Notes under the pieces: generated by a model | Seen by the model: only the letters and a program-made list of their open reading frames with translations | Told to the model about the DNA's origin: nothing | The model's database searches: none | Translations under genes and position numbers: made by a program | Shown here: positions 1 to 10,103 of the stretch, one piece after another | How the letters are laid out: each line of letters starts with the position of its first letter | Numbering within the stretch: position 1 is the stretch's first letter | Origin: Fulvivirga lutea | GTDB taxonomy: Bacteria > Bacteroidota > Bacteroidia > Cytophagales > Cyclobacteriaceae | DNA: 64,000 nucleotides | NCBI RefSeq assembly: GCF_017068455.1 | Contig: NZ_CP070608.1 | Coordinates: 3,391,488-3,455,487 of the forward strand | Direction: 5' to 3'

Positions 1-135
1 TGGGGCAGGTTTACTCTGGTTTTGACTAGCAGGGCGGGCTGGCTTTTTCTGGGGTTCCTTCTTCTTTTTTAATGCGCGCGAGATGATCGCAAAAAGAACG
101 AAGATTATGTAGATTATAATTTGAATATCATCCAT
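1..135 (-). CDS. Small membrane-anchored hypothetical protein (3' end cut by window edge)
   Basis: The 45 codons visible read without a stop from an ATG at 133-135 to the window edge, so the C-terminus is missing. The N-terminus starts MDDIQIIIYIIFVLFAI and forms one hydrophobic segment (about residues 4-18). It is followed by a Lys-rich stretch and a Pro/Gln/Ala-rich linker, which suggests a single-pass protein with a cytoplasmic disordered tail. It is divergent from smc across 141 nt. I do not recognise a family; position and composition are all that can be said. Confidence 0.6.
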   Translation of the reverse strand, partial: MDDIQIIIYIIFVLFAIISRALKKKKEPQKKPARPASQNQSKPAP

Positions 136-276
136 GGTATGACAAATTTATCAATATATCTTATAAATTTGTTTCCCTTTCTTCTTTCTGTTTTGGAAAT
201 GTAAGAAGCATTCGGTTTCTACTAGATTACAGCTAAATTAGGCCGATAAATATTCAATTAAATTTAAGCAGTATTA

Positions 277-3200
277 ATGCAATTAGCTAAACTTGAGATA
301 AAAGGCTTTAAAAGTTTTGGTGATCGGGTTGTTATCAACTTTGATGAAGGCATTACCGGAATTGTTGGCCCTAATGGTTGTGGCAAATCCAATATTGTTG
401 ATTCCATAAGATGGGTGCTTGGAGAACAGAGTAGTAGAACACTTCGCTCTGAGAAAATGGAAAATGTTATTTTCAATGGAACCAAAAAACGTAAACCCAC
501 ACAGCTAGCTGAAGTTTCGCTTACTTTTAATAATACTAAAAATTTACTGCCGACAGAATATTCTCAAGTTACGCTTACCAGAAGATATTACAGATCTGGT
601 GAAAGTGAATACCTTCTAAATGGAGTCACCTGCAGGTTAAAAGATATTACCAACTTATTTCTTGACACAGGAATTGCCTCTAACAGCTATGCCATTATTG
701 AGCTTAAAATGGTGGATGATCTGTTAAACGATAAGGACAATTCCAGAAGAGGTTTATTTGAGGAAGCTGCCGGAATATCGAAGTTTAAAAAGCGTAAAAA
801 AGAGACACTTAAGAAGCTGTCCGATACTGATGCAGATTTAGAACGAGTTGAAGATCTGCTCTATGAGATAGAAAAAAACATGAAATCGCTTGAGCGACAA
901 GCCAAGCAAACAGAGAAGTATTATCAGCTCAAAGAAGAATATAAAGAGGTCAGTATTCAACTTGCGAGAAAAACTATCCAAAAATCTACAGGACTATTTA
1001 ATTCTCTCTCTAAACAAATTGAAGCAGAGAATGATAAAAAAATAAGTCTGAACAAGCAGGTAAAAGAAAAAGAGGCTGAGTTAGAGAAATCGAAATCTGA
1101 ATTAGTGCTAAAAGAAAAGGCTTTGAGCGTCCGCCAAAAAGCACTGAACGAGCATGTAAATAAAATCCGCCAGTACGAAAGTGAGAAAAAGATTAAAAAT
1201 GAGCGCCTAAGGTTTCTTAACGACAAATCTGAGAATTTAAGAGATCAAATTCAGCAAGATAGAAAGAGTAATGAAAGAGCTGCTTTTAGTATTGAGAGTT
1301 TGACTCATGAAAAAAGTAGTGCTCAAAAGCTTTTGGCTGAGATAGAGTTAAAAGTAAATTCTCTCAAAGAAGATCATGATGCTCAGAAATCTAAAACCAA
1401 TAGAATTCAGGAGGAGCAGGAAACAGTAAGAAGGATTCTTAAGAGCAAGCAGGAAGAAGTTTATCAGCTTAAAAAATCTGTAGAAATACAGGAATTACAG
1501 CTTTCATCTTTAAAACAGGAACTAGAAAAAACTGCCACCGATACAAGCGAACAAAATGCAAGCTTAATTGAGTTTGATAAAAAGGTTCAGGTACTTGAAG
1601 AAGAGTTGGCTGTTAAAAATAAGGAGCTAAAAAAGAAGAAAGATGCTCAGCAGGAAATTGAAAGTAGAATTGAGTCTACGGAAAAAACCATCTCTGTTAT
1701 TCGAGAAGAGTTAACTCAGACAAACCGAAAGCTTGACGCCAGGCAAAACGAATTCAACCTTACAAAGTCGTTAGTTGAGAACCTGGAAGGATTCCCCGAA
1801 GCAATAAAGTTTTTAAAGAAAAAGGCTGGCTGGAAAAAGAATGCCCCTCTCCTTTCTGATATTCTTACTTGTGACGAAGAATATCGGGTAACCGTAGAAA
1901 ACTATTTAGAACCTTACCTTAACTATTACATTGTTGAAAAAGAAGCTGAGGCCTATGAAGCCATCAATATATTAAGTGATGCTGCCAAAGGTAAGGCTAA
2001 CTTTTTCATTCTTGAATCATTTGAGGGGTTTACCCCAACCAATACGCGCATTTACGATAATGCATTTCCAGTAACGGAAATTATTGAATACGATTCCAAG
2101 TATCGTAAGCTAATGGCCTACATACTTGATAACGTTTACATCTTCGAAGGTGAGTATAAGAATATTCCAAAAGATGACGATAACACCTTCATTACTAAAA
2201 ATGGCAAGGTAACCCGAAGAAGGTTCAGTCTAACGGGTGGATCGGTAGGTCTGTTTGAAGGCAAGAAAATTGGCCGGGCTAAGAATCTGGAAAAGCTTGA
2301 AAAAGAAATCAAACAGCTGACTAAAAAGCTAAATGAAATAGAACAAAGCCTTTCAGAGAAGAATAAAGAACTAGAAAAACTAAAAGGGAACTCGCTCAAG
2401 CAGGAGATTGAAGAAATGCAGCAGGGCATTACTCAGGTAAATGAGGAGTATATCTCTATTAAAACCAAACAGGAACAATTTGCCAAAATGCTTTCTGATG
2501 CGGACATGCGCAAAGAAGACATTATTGCTAAGGTAGATGAGCTATCTAATTCAGTAGCTAAAAACAAACCAAAGGCCGAGCGTGAAGAGAAAGACCTATC
2601 GCAAACAGAAAACAGATTGGCCGAACTTACTGCTGAGCTAAACGAACAGCAAGAGCTATTGAGTGAAAAGTCTTCTGCATTTAATGAACAAAACATCTTT
2701 TTCCACCAGCAAGATAACCGAGTAAAAAGTATTGAACAGGAGATATCCTACAAACAAGATGCTTTTAACAGCAGTAAAGATAGAATTGAAAAAAATCAGT
2801 TGGATTTGGCTAATACGGAAGCAGAAATCAAATCATTATTGGAGAAAAATGAAACCAATGACGATGAGCTGGTTGGCATGTATGAGGAGCGAGAAAGTAT
2901 AGAACAGGCTGTGAATGAAGCGGAGAAAGAATACTATAGCGTAAGAGGAAATATTGATGAGCTGGATAAAAGTGAACGTGAAATTCAACGAAATCGTGAG
3001 GGTATTGATGCCATTATTATGGAACTTCAGAACAAGTTGAATGAAACCAAGCTTGAGCTAAGCGCTGTAAAGGAGCGATTAAGCGTGGAGTTTAATATAG
3101 ATACGGACGAGATTCTAAAGGAAGGTGAGGAATCGGTAGATACAAATGAAGAAGAGCTAAGAGAATCTGTATCCAAAATTAAGGATAGGCTTGAGCGCAT

Positions 3201-3810
3201 GGGGCCGATTAACCCTATGGCGATGGAAGCCTACAACGAAATTAAGGAGCGAAACGATTTTATTACCGAGCAGCGTGAAGATTTGTTCAAAGCCAAAGAA
3301 TCACTCCTATCTACCATTGACGAGATAGATGCAGTTGCCAAAGAAACCTTTATCAAAGCGTACGAAGAAATTAAGGAGAACTTTGTAAAAGTATTCAGAA
3401 GCTTATTTACCGAAGAAGATGATTGCGACCTGCGATTGAGCGATCCGGATAATCCGTTGGAATCAAGTATAGAGATTATTGCAAAGCCAAAAGGAAAAAG
3501 GCCTTTAACTATTAATCAGCTTTCTGGTGGTGAAAAGACCTTAACAGCCACTTCACTCCTGTTTGCTATCTACCTGATTAAACCTGCCCCTTTCTGTATT
3601 TTCGATGAGGTAGATGCACCATTAGATGATGCTAATATTGATAAGTTTAATAACATCATAAAGACATTCTCTAAGGACTCACAGTTTATCATTGTAACGC
3701 ATAACAAGCGTACAATGGCGAGCACTGACATTATTTATGGAATTACCATGATTGAGCAGGGTGTGAGCCGAGTGGTGCCAGTAGATTTGAGAGAATTAGC
3801 TGATAGTTAA
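277..3810 (+). CDS. smc: Chromosome segregation ATPase SMC
   Basis: This is the SMC condensin subunit, which dimerises through a hinge, binds ATP at its heads and compacts and segregates the chromosome in the cytoplasm. The 1177 residues match the family length. The N-terminal Walker A motif GPNGCGKS is at residues 31-38. Long Glu/Lys-rich coiled coils flank a hinge at roughly residues 510-640. The C-terminal head carries the ABC signature LSGGEK and a Walker B motif FDEVDAPLDD. The ATG at 277 puts the strand leading into Walker A at the usual distance. It is convergent with the downstream methyltransferase and shares its stop (TTAA at 3807-3810). No scpA or scpB lies nearby. Confidence 0.97.
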   Translation: MQLAKLEIKGFKSFGDRVVINFDEGITGIVGPNGCGKSNIVDSIRWVLGEQSSRTLRSEKMENVIFNGTKKRKPTQLAEVSLTFNNTKNLLPTEYSQVTLTRRYYRSGESEYLLNGVTCRLKDITNLFLDTGIASNSYAIIELKMVDDLLNDKDNSRRGLFEEAAGISKFKKRKKETLKKLSDTDADLERVEDLLYEIEKNMKSLERQAKQTEKYYQLKEEYKEVSIQLARKTIQKSTGLFNSLSKQIEAENDKKISLNKQVKEKEAELEKSKSELVLKEKALSVRQKALNEHVNKIRQYESEKKIKNERLRFLNDKSENLRDQIQQDRKSNERAAFSIESLTHEKSSAQKLLAEIELKVNSLKEDHDAQKSKTNRIQEEQETVRRILKSKQEEVYQLKKSVEIQELQLSSLKQELEKTATDTSEQNASLIEFDKKVQVLEEELAVKNKELKKKKDAQQEIESRIESTEKTISVIREELTQTNRKLDARQNEFNLTKSLVENLEGFPEAIKFLKKKAGWKKNAPLLSDILTCDEEYRVTVENYLEPYLNYYIVEKEAEAYEAINILSDAAKGKANFFILESFEGFTPTNTRIYDNAFPVTEIIEYDSKYRKLMAYILDNVYIFEGEYKNIPKDDDNTFITKNGKVTRRRFSLTGGSVGLFEGKKIGRAKNLEKLEKEIKQLTKKLNEIEQSLSEKNKELEKLKGNSLKQEIEEMQQGITQVNEEYISIKTKQEQFAKMLSDADMRKEDIIAKVDELSNSVAKNKPKAEREEKDLSQTENRLAELTAELNEQQELLSEKSSAFNEQNIFFHQQDNRVKSIEQEISYKQDAFNSSKDRIEKNQLDLANTEAEIKSLLEKNETNDDELVGMYEERESIEQAVNEAEKEYYSVRGNIDELDKSEREIQRNREGIDAIIMELQNKLNETKLELSAVKERLSVEFNIDTDEILKEGEESVDTNEEELRESVSKIKDRLERMGPINPMAMEAYNEIKERNDFITEQREDLFKAKESLLSTIDEIDAVAKETFIKAYEEIKENFVKVFRSLFTEEDDCDLRLSDPDNPLESSIEIIAKPKGKRPLTINQLSGGEKTLTATSLLFAIYLIKPAPFCIFDEVDAPLDDANIDKFNNIIKTFSKDSQFIIVTHNKRTMASTDIIYGITMIEQGVSRVVPVDLRELADS

Positions 3811-4538
3811 TTCCTTTTTACGTTATCCAAAATTATGCCGGTGGCCATCGCCACATTCAATGATTCTGCTTTCCCAAATTTGGGAATTGTAATCTTGTGC
3901 TTAATTAGTTTTTCTACCTGAGGACTAATTCCATTGGCTTCATTACCCATTACTATTATGCCGCCACTCTCAAATTTTACCTTGTGAAGATTCTGCCCTT
4001 CCATCATGGCGCCATAAACAGGTGCTTGGGATTCAGATAATGCAGCTACTAAATCAGTATAATAAACATTTACTCTTGTAAAAGAGCCTTTGGTGGCGGA
4101 AATAACCTTAGGGTTGTACAAGTCAGCTGTTTCTGGTGATGCAAGAATAGATTTAACGCCATACCAATCGGCCAGACGAATAATGGTTCCTAAATTACCA
4201 GGATCGTTGATTCCATCCAGTGCCAGCACGATTTCTTCTTTTGAAATTGAAAAATTCTTTACATCCTTCATTTCAGCCACGGCAATCACCCTATCGCTAG
4301 ATTTAAATGTGCCAATTGAATCTAGTGTTTTTTCATTGGCCTCAAATACTTCAAATGTGGGTTGATTGATGTCATTCACATAATCACTTAACCCCACTAG
4401 GTATTTTACTTTAAAATTAGACTGAAGAAGTTCGTTCACACTTTTTTCACCTTCAACTATAAACAAACCTTCTTTCTTGCGTTGTTTTTTTAATTGAAGC
4501 GATTTAATGAACTTCGCTAGTGACTTAGATAATATCAT
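3807..4538 (-). CDS. SpoU/TrmH-family RNA 2'-O-methyltransferase
   Basis: This is a SPOUT-class, SAM-dependent 2'-O-ribose methyltransferase of the RlmB/TsnR type, probably acting on 23S rRNA. An N-terminal substrate-binding domain (about residues 1-95) precedes the knotted catalytic domain. Motif 1 is NDPGNLGTIIR (111-121, with the catalytic Arg), motif 2 is IVMGNEANGI (195-204) and motif 3 is IPKFGKAESLNVAMA (218-232). The length of 243 aa is typical. It lies 14 nt from the divergent TamL-like gene, so each promoter must lie within or very near the other gene. The exact target nucleotide cannot be told from sequence. Confidence 0.9.
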   Translation of the reverse strand: MILSKSLAKFIKSLQLKKQRKKEGLFIVEGEKSVNELLQSNFKVKYLVGLSDYVNDINQPTFEVFEANEKTLDSIGTFKSSDRVIAVAEMKDVKNFSISKEEIVLALDGINDPGNLGTIIRLADWYGVKSILASPETADLYNPKVISATKGSFTRVNVYYTDLVAALSESQAPVYGAMMEGQNLHKVKFESGGIIVMGNEANGISPQVEKLIKHKITIPKFGKAESLNVAMATGIILDNVKRN

Positions 4539-4552
4539 TTTTTAATAAAGTA

Positions 4553-6967
4553 TTGAGGCACCTAAAACGAATAAGTTTATATTTTTTCACATCCCTCCTC
4601 CTTTCGGGTTGCCTTGGTACAAAGTACTTAAAAGAAGATGAAAATCTACTTTTTAAACAGAATATAAAAGTAGGTAAAGCAATTGATTCGGATGATCTCG
4701 AGCAATTGTATGCGCAAGAACCTAACAGGCAATTTCCGCTTATACCCTTTGCGCCTTATGTATGGTTTTACTACTGGGGTAAAAAATCTTATGACATTGA
4801 AAAATACCAAGCCAAGAAGGCAGAAATAGCTGGTAAATTTAGTAAGAAGATCAAGGCTGCAGAAAAAAGAAGTAAGAGAATCAAGCTAGAGCGGAAACAA
4901 AGAAGAAAGCTGGCTAAAATAGATAAGACCATAGAAGAAGGAAATACACTCATGCGTTGGGGTGAGCCATTGGCAGTTTATGATTCTTCACTAACTCAAT
5001 CAACGATTGATCGATTTGAACTATATCTTGACTCTAAAGGCTATTTTCATTCTAAAATTAAACACAAAACCTCTTCTATTGGAAGTAGAATAAGTTCGAC
5101 ATACATTATTGATGAAGGGCCTGCATATATCGTTGATACTCTTTTCACTCAAACGGGTGATTCAGCCATAACTGAACTTCTTAAAAAAACTGAAAAGAAA
5201 AGTCATTTAAAAACAGGTGAGAACTATGAACAGGGCAATATTACCAAGGAACGAGAACGTATAGACCTACTTTTAAAAGATAATGGTTATTTCAACTTTA
5301 GCAGACAATATGTTCAGTTTGAAGTGGATACAGCTTTTCGTGAATCACATAACGTGGCTATTAAAACGTTGATAAACAGACCTTCTAAAAGAGATCGGCA
5401 TAAGGTATTTCATGTAGACTCCATCAACTTTATTACTGATGCCAATGTCAAAAGCCTACCCGATTCAATGCGTATTACCGAACAATACAAAGGTGTTAGC
5501 TATCGATACTATGATCCTCAATACAGTAAAAAGGTATTGAATAGAAGGGTGTTTATTAGAAAGGATAGCTTATATAGTAAATCTCGATCGTATAATACCC
5601 AAAGGCAGTTGGCCAACCTCGATCATTTTCGATTTATTAATATCAATTATGATTCCTCTGGAGGAAAGCTTATTGCCAATATATTTACATCGCCACTAAG
5701 CAGATACCAGTGGACCAATGAGGTTGGAATAAATGTGACCCAGGGCTACCCAGGACCTTTTTATAACATCTCTTTTAAGAAGAGAAATATATTTAAAGGT
5801 TTGGAAATATTTGAGATGAATGGGCGTATTGGAATTGAAGGTGTAGCCTCCGTTTCAGGAGCTGAAGAGGTGTATAGAAGTGTTGAGTCAGGGGTAAATG
5901 CCAGCTTAACATTTCCACAATTTATTTTACCAATCAGTAGTTCCTTGAAAGAAAGGTTGGGTCAGGTTAACCCAAAAACCAGATTGCTGGCTGGTTATAC
6001 TTACACTAACAGACCTGAATATCAACGAAATAACACGAACTTTTCGAACACCTATAGCTGGCAAAACTCAAGAAATACCAGTTATCAAGTTACTCTTACT
6101 GATGTTAGTTTAATTGAATCTAGTGTAGATAGTACGTTCGGTGCCAGATTAAATCAATTAGAAAGAAATGGGAATAGACTCATTAATACCTTCAGGCCCT
6201 CATTAGTTACGAGTATGAGTGCCAATGCCACATGGAATTTCAATAGTTATGGACTTAATTTTTCAAACTCTTCCTTCCTAAGAGTATTTTTAGAAAGTGG
6301 TGGTACAACTTTAAACTTTATAAATACTGAATTCTTAGAGCGCGAGTCCTTAGAGTTTTATAAGTTTTATAAAATCAACATTGATTTCAGAAAAATTAAT
6401 CCTATCAACAAAAACACGACAATTGCCTATCGGGTGAATGCAGGTTATGCTAATCCTTATGGAGAAAATGGTATTTTACCTTATGAAAAATACTTTTTTG
6501 CCGGTGGTAGTAATGGAATCAGAGCCTGGAGGCCGAGGCGGTTGGGACCTGGTTCGTTTGTAGAAATTGATACCCTTACTAATGAAGTGAATTATGATTT
6601 TGAGCAACCGGGCGAAATTATTTTTGAGGGTAGTATTGAACTTAGGAAGAATTTAATTGGATTTATTGATTATGCCTTTTTTGTAGACTTTGGAAACACA
6701 TGGACAATAGAAGTAGATGAATCGAGGCCGGGGGCAGAGTTTAACCCGAAAACCTTTTTTGAACAATTAGCCGTAGGCACAGGTTTTGGCCTGCGATTCG
6801 ATTTTTCTTTTCTGGTTCTCAGGTTAGATGCAGGGCTAAAAGTGTATGACCCTGCCAGACCACTCGAAAAACGATTTATACTGAATGAAGGGTTTTATGA
6901 TGCTCCATTTACTCGGGATGCCACAGAACCAATCATTTTCAATATAGGTATTGGTTATCCGTTCTAG
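4553..6967 (+). CDS. TamL-like Omp85 outer-membrane lipoprotein (BamA/TamA superfamily)
   Basis: This is an Omp85-superfamily assembly factor that helps insert proteins into the outer membrane. It begins with a lipoprotein signal (FFTSLLLSGC, Cys at about residue 20) and continues CLGTKYLKEDENLL, the start typical of Bacteroidota TamA-like lipoproteins. POTRA-like segments follow to about residue 400, and a C-terminal 16-strand barrel contains the lid-loop type motif GGSNGIRAWRPRRLGPG. The start is TTG: the frame opens after a TAG at 4526-4528 and has no ATG before the lipobox. The stop overlaps that of the convergent E1 gene (CTAG, 6964-6967). A TamB partner is not adjacent; the AsmA protein at 24021 is a more distant relative. 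Confidence 0.85.
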   Translation: MRHLKRISLYFFTSLLLSGCLGTKYLKEDENLLFKQNIKVGKAIDSDDLEQLYAQEPNRQFPLIPFAPYVWFYYWGKKSYDIEKYQAKKAEIAGKFSKKIKAAEKRSKRIKLERKQRRKLAKIDKTIEEGNTLMRWGEPLAVYDSSLTQSTIDRFELYLDSKGYFHSKIKHKTSSIGSRISSTYIIDEGPAYIVDTLFTQTGDSAITELLKKTEKKSHLKTGENYEQGNITKERERIDLLLKDNGYFNFSRQYVQFEVDTAFRESHNVAIKTLINRPSKRDRHKVFHVDSINFITDANVKSLPDSMRITEQYKGVSYRYYDPQYSKKVLNRRVFIRKDSLYSKSRSYNTQRQLANLDHFRFININYDSSGGKLIANIFTSPLSRYQWTNEVGINVTQGYPGPFYNISFKKRNIFKGLEIFEMNGRIGIEGVASVSGAEEVYRSVESGVNASLTFPQFILPISSSLKERLGQVNPKTRLLAGYTYTNRPEYQRNNTNFSNTYSWQNSRNTSYQVTLTDVSLIESSVDSTFGARLNQLERNGNRLINTFRPSLVTSMSANATWNFNSYGLNFSNSSFLRVFLESGGTTLNFINTEFLERESLEFYKFYKINIDFRKINPINKNTTIAYRVNAGYANPYGENGILPYEKYFFAGGSNGIRAWRPRRLGPGSFVEIDTLTNEVNYDFEQPGEIIFEGSIELRKNLIGFIDYAFFVDFGNTWTIEVDESRPGAEFNPKTFFEQLAVGTGFGLRFDFSFLVLRLDAGLKVYDPARPLEKRFILNEGFYDAPFTRDATEPIIFNIGIGYPF

Positions 6968-9075
6968 TAATTCAGTAATTCTTCCAGAGCTACTTTTACC
7001 TTATCTACTGTTGGTAGCATTTGCTTCTCTAGATCAACATTCAGGGCAATAGCAGGAAGGTTGGCAGCACCTAAAGTTTGAACGGGTGCATCCAAATATT
7101 CAAAGCAATGTTTCGATATTCTACCAGCCAATGATTCTGCAAAAGAATTTAACAGTGGTTCTTCCGTTAAGATAAACGCCCGACTATGTTTCTTAACAGA
7201 ATTCTGAATGGCGTCCCAATCGATTGGGTTGAGTGTTCTTAAATCCATTATTTCTATTCTACCCGGGTAATCTTTAGACACTGCTTTGGCCCAGTGTACG
7301 CCCATGCCATACGTAATAATCACCGCAGATTCTCCATTTTCAATGGCTTCTTCAGACGCCTCTAAATCTATTCTTGCCTTACCTAATGGAATGATATAAT
7401 TCTCGTCCGGCTCATGTGTTTTAGCTTCGCCAGTACCAGGCACCTTAGACCAGTATAGGCCTTTGTGCTCTAGCATTACCACAGGATTTGGATCATAAAA
7501 AGCAGCCTTTAATAAGCCTTTCATATCTGCAGCATTACTCGGGTAAACCACTTTAATGCCTCTTATTGTTAATAGTGTTGACTCTACACTACCAGAATGG
7601 TAAGGACCACCTCCACCATACGCTCCTATCGGAACTCTGATAAGCGATTGAATAGGAAATTTACCACATGATAGATAGCAACTTTTTGAAAGCTCTTCGA
7701 CCAACTGATTCATTCCTGGCCAGATATAATCAGCAAATTGAATTTCTACAATAGCCTTCGCTCCTACTGCCGACATACCGGCTGTCGACCCAACAATATA
7801 AGCCTCTTGAATAGGTGTATTAAACACGCGCTCATCGCCAAATTTCTGAGCTAGTGTCGCTGCCTCTCGGAATACTCCACCAAGTGTACCTCCCACATCC
7901 TGACCATAAAATAATGCTTCCGGATGCTTCTTCAATATATCTTCAACGGCATGTAGTGCAGCATCCACCATCACCACTTTCTCGGCACCTTTAGGTTTTC
8001 TCTCCCCTTTTTCCTCAATAATTGGTGTGTCGGCAAACTCATGTTTATCAAAAGAAGACAACTCAGGATCATCAGAATTTAAAGCATATTCATAATCCTT
8101 GGCAACAAGCGCTACAGCATGTTTATTAAGTTCTTTTAGTTCTTTAGCTGCTATTCCTATGCTCTTTAAATATTTTTCAAGTTTAACGATAGGATCATCC
8201 TTTGAATGAAGCTTCAGGTTCTCATCGCCTCTATACCACTCTTTTCTTACACCAGAAGTATGGTGCCCCAGTAGTGGACATTTTGCATGAACCAATATTG
8301 GCCCCTTTCTATCCCGAACATGAGCGAAGGCTTTCTTCAATCCCAAATAACTATCTACAAAATCAGACCCGTCTACACGCATACGCGACATTCCTGTGAA
8401 TCCGGCAGCAAAATCATATGCATCCATGGCACGCATTTCTTCTCCAGTCGCTGATATACCCCAATCATTATCCTGGACTAAATACACTATTGGCATCTGT
8501 TTAAGTACGGCCATTTGGAATGCCTCAGAAACTTCGCCCTCTGTGACACAACCATCGCCAAGTGAACACAACACCAACGGTTTATCCTTCCCTTCTAACA
8601 GACCCTGTCCTTCTAAATATTTTAAACCATGAGCCATACCTGTTGCTGGTATTGCCTGCATTCCTGTAGCAGAGCTCTGGTGTGGAATGATTGGAAACCC
8701 ATCTCTATTTAATGACGGATGCGAATAATAAGTACGGCCTCCGGAAAATGGATCATCAGCCTTGGCCATTAACTGCATCATTAGTTCGTAGGGCTGCATT
8801 CCTATACCCAAAAGAATAGACTCATCTCTATAATACGGGGCTGCAAAATCATACGCCTTTAGTTGCATACCTGCCGCCAATTGTATGGCTTCATGTCCTC
8901 TGGAAGTACTATGCACATACTTACTGCATACTTCCTTATTTTCATCATACGTTTCTGCCATTCTCTTGGCAGTACACATAAGCTGATATGCTTTTAATAA
9001 AATTTGTTTATCGATAGGGGTCTTTTCGGTATTGCTTTTCTTCGTTTTTGCTTTGGCTGCTTCCGTTGTAGGCAT
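6964..9075 (-). CDS. Fused alpha/beta 2-oxoacid dehydrogenase E1 component
   Basis: This is a thiamine-diphosphate-dependent E1 of a 2-oxoacid dehydrogenase complex (branched-chain or pyruvate type), with alpha and beta subunits in one 703-residue chain as is usual in Bacteroidota. The alpha half (about 20-330) has the ThDP motif starting GDG at 173-175 and ending at N203 (QDN). The beta half begins near residue 365 (EKVVMVDAALHAVEDIL) and has a transketolase-C-like end with RTLNPIDWD. Substrate preference cannot be read from the sequence. No E2 or E3 gene is adjacent. The N-terminal 20 residues are Lys/Thr/Ala-rich and probably disordered. Confidence 0.92.
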   Translation of the reverse strand: MPTTEAAKAKTKKSNTEKTPIDKQILLKAYQLMCTAKRMAETYDENKEVCSKYVHSTSRGHEAIQLAAGMQLKAYDFAAPYYRDESILLGIGMQPYELMMQLMAKADDPFSGGRTYYSHPSLNRDGFPIIPHQSSATGMQAIPATGMAHGLKYLEGQGLLEGKDKPLVLCSLGDGCVTEGEVSEAFQMAVLKQMPIVYLVQDNDWGISATGEEMRAMDAYDFAAGFTGMSRMRVDGSDFVDSYLGLKKAFAHVRDRKGPILVHAKCPLLGHHTSGVRKEWYRGDENLKLHSKDDPIVKLEKYLKSIGIAAKELKELNKHAVALVAKDYEYALNSDDPELSSFDKHEFADTPIIEEKGERKPKGAEKVVMVDAALHAVEDILKKHPEALFYGQDVGGTLGGVFREAATLAQKFGDERVFNTPIQEAYIVGSTAGMSAVGAKAIVEIQFADYIWPGMNQLVEELSKSCYLSCGKFPIQSLIRVPIGAYGGGGPYHSGSVESTLLTIRGIKVVYPSNAADMKGLLKAAFYDPNPVVMLEHKGLYWSKVPGTGEAKTHEPDENYIIPLGKARIDLEASEEAIENGESAVIITYGMGVHWAKAVSKDYPGRIEIMDLRTLNPIDWDAIQNSVKKHSRAFILTEEPLLNSFAESLAGRISKHCFEYLDAPVQTLGAANLPAIALNVDLEKQMLPTVDKVKVALEELLNY

Positions 9076-9169
9076 AGTATCTCTTTTGATTCTGCAATCG
9101 TTTGTGAAGTTAAAAAATTTACTAAAAACTAGCTGAAATAGTGGCTATTAAAATATAGTAAGTATTCAA

Positions 9170-9177
9170 TAGTTTTG
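9170..9177 (+). promoter_or_regulatory. TAnnTTTG -7 element 5 nt before hemF
   Basis: The octamer TAGTTTTG fits the Bacteroidota -7 consensus and ends 5 nt before the hemF ATG, so transcription would begin at or beside the start codon. No clear -33 TTTG is visible at the expected distance. Confidence 0.4.
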
Positions 9178-9182
9178 CTCAG

Positions 9183-10103
9183 ATGAAAGAAAAGATAACC
9201 AATTGGTTTAAATCACTTCAAGACTCTATTTGCTTAGAATTGGAAAAGGCAGATGGTTTAGAAAAATTTCATGAAGATTTATGGGAAAGAGAAGGTGGCG
9301 GTGGTGGTCGAACCCGAGTAATTCGCAATGGAGCTATTATTGAGAAAGGTGGTGTGAATTTCTCTGCTGTTCATGGATCATTAGCAGAAAATATATCCAA
9401 GGCCTTAGGGTTACCCCAATCTGATTTTTATGCTACAGGTGTTTCCATTGTTCTGCATCCGAAAAATCCGATGGTGCCTATTATTCACATGAATGTGAGA
9501 TACTTTGAAACTACTTCTGAAACCGGAGATTCTACCTGGTGGTTTGGTGGTGGTATTGATTTAACTCCTCATTATGTTGATGAAAATGATGCTCATTATT
9601 TTCATACTGAATTAAAAAAAGTGTGTGACAAACATGACTCTGCCTATTATTCGGAATTTAAGAAATGGGCCGATGACTATTTTTATATTAAACATCGAAA
9701 CGAAACACGAGGTATAGGAGGTATTTTCTTCGACAGGCTCAATGAACAAAGGGGCAAAACCAAAGAACAGCTATTTGAGTTTGTGAAAGATGTTGGGAGC
9801 AGCTTCGCTCCTATCTACACGCACTTTATGGCTAAAAATAGTTCTATGCACTTTTCAGATGAGCACGTGAAATGGCAAAAATTACGCAGAGGCAGGTATG
9901 TTGAGTTCAACTTAGTTTGGGATAAGGGCACCAAATTCGGTTTAGATACCGATGGAAGAACGGAATCCATCTTAATGAGCCTACCCCCCGAAGCCGACTG
10001 GGAATATGACTACCAACCAGAGAAAGGATCTGCGGAGGAAAGTACGCTTAAGAGTTTGAAAAAAGGAAAAGAATGGATAAATTTGTCATATGACAGAATA
10101 TAA
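9183..10103 (+). CDS. hemF: Oxygen-dependent coproporphyrinogen III oxidase
   Basis: HemF oxidatively decarboxylates two propionates of coproporphyrinogen III to protoporphyrinogen IX, an O2-dependent cytoplasmic step of haem synthesis. The 306 residues match the family. Characteristic stretches are GGGGGRTRVIRNG (38-50), EKGGVNFS (54-61), PIIHMNVRYFE (99-109), STWWFGGGIDLTPHY (117-131) and, late in the chain, RRGRYVEFNLVWDKGTKFGL. It is divergent from the E1 gene. Its last 14 nt overlap the start proposed for the downstream Xre antitoxin, so haem synthesis and the toxin-antitoxin pair may share a transcript. Confidence 0.97.
   Translation: MKEKITNWFKSLQDSICLELEKADGLEKFHEDLWEREGGGGGRTRVIRNGAIIEKGGVNFSAVHGSLAENISKALGLPQSDFYATGVSIVLHPKNPMVPIIHMNVRYFETTSETGDSTWWFGGGIDLTPHYVDENDAHYFHTELKKVCDKHDSAYYSEFKKWADDYFYIKHRNETRGIGGIFFDRLNEQRGKTKEQLFEFVKDVGSSFAPIYTHFMAKNSSMHFSDEHVKWQKLRRGRYVEFNLVWDKGTKFGLDTDGRTESILMSLPPEADWEYDYQPEKGSAEESTLKSLKKGKEWINLSYDRI

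Noticed and set aside
957-2696. Minus-strand open frames rich in Ser/Phe/Leu within smc
   Set aside because: They mirror the Lys/Glu coiled-coil codons of SMC read in reverse; low complexity, no start context.
8202-8632. Two plus-strand frames inside the E1 gene
   Set aside because: They lie wholly within the ThDP-binding alpha domain on the other strand and lack any recognisable feature.
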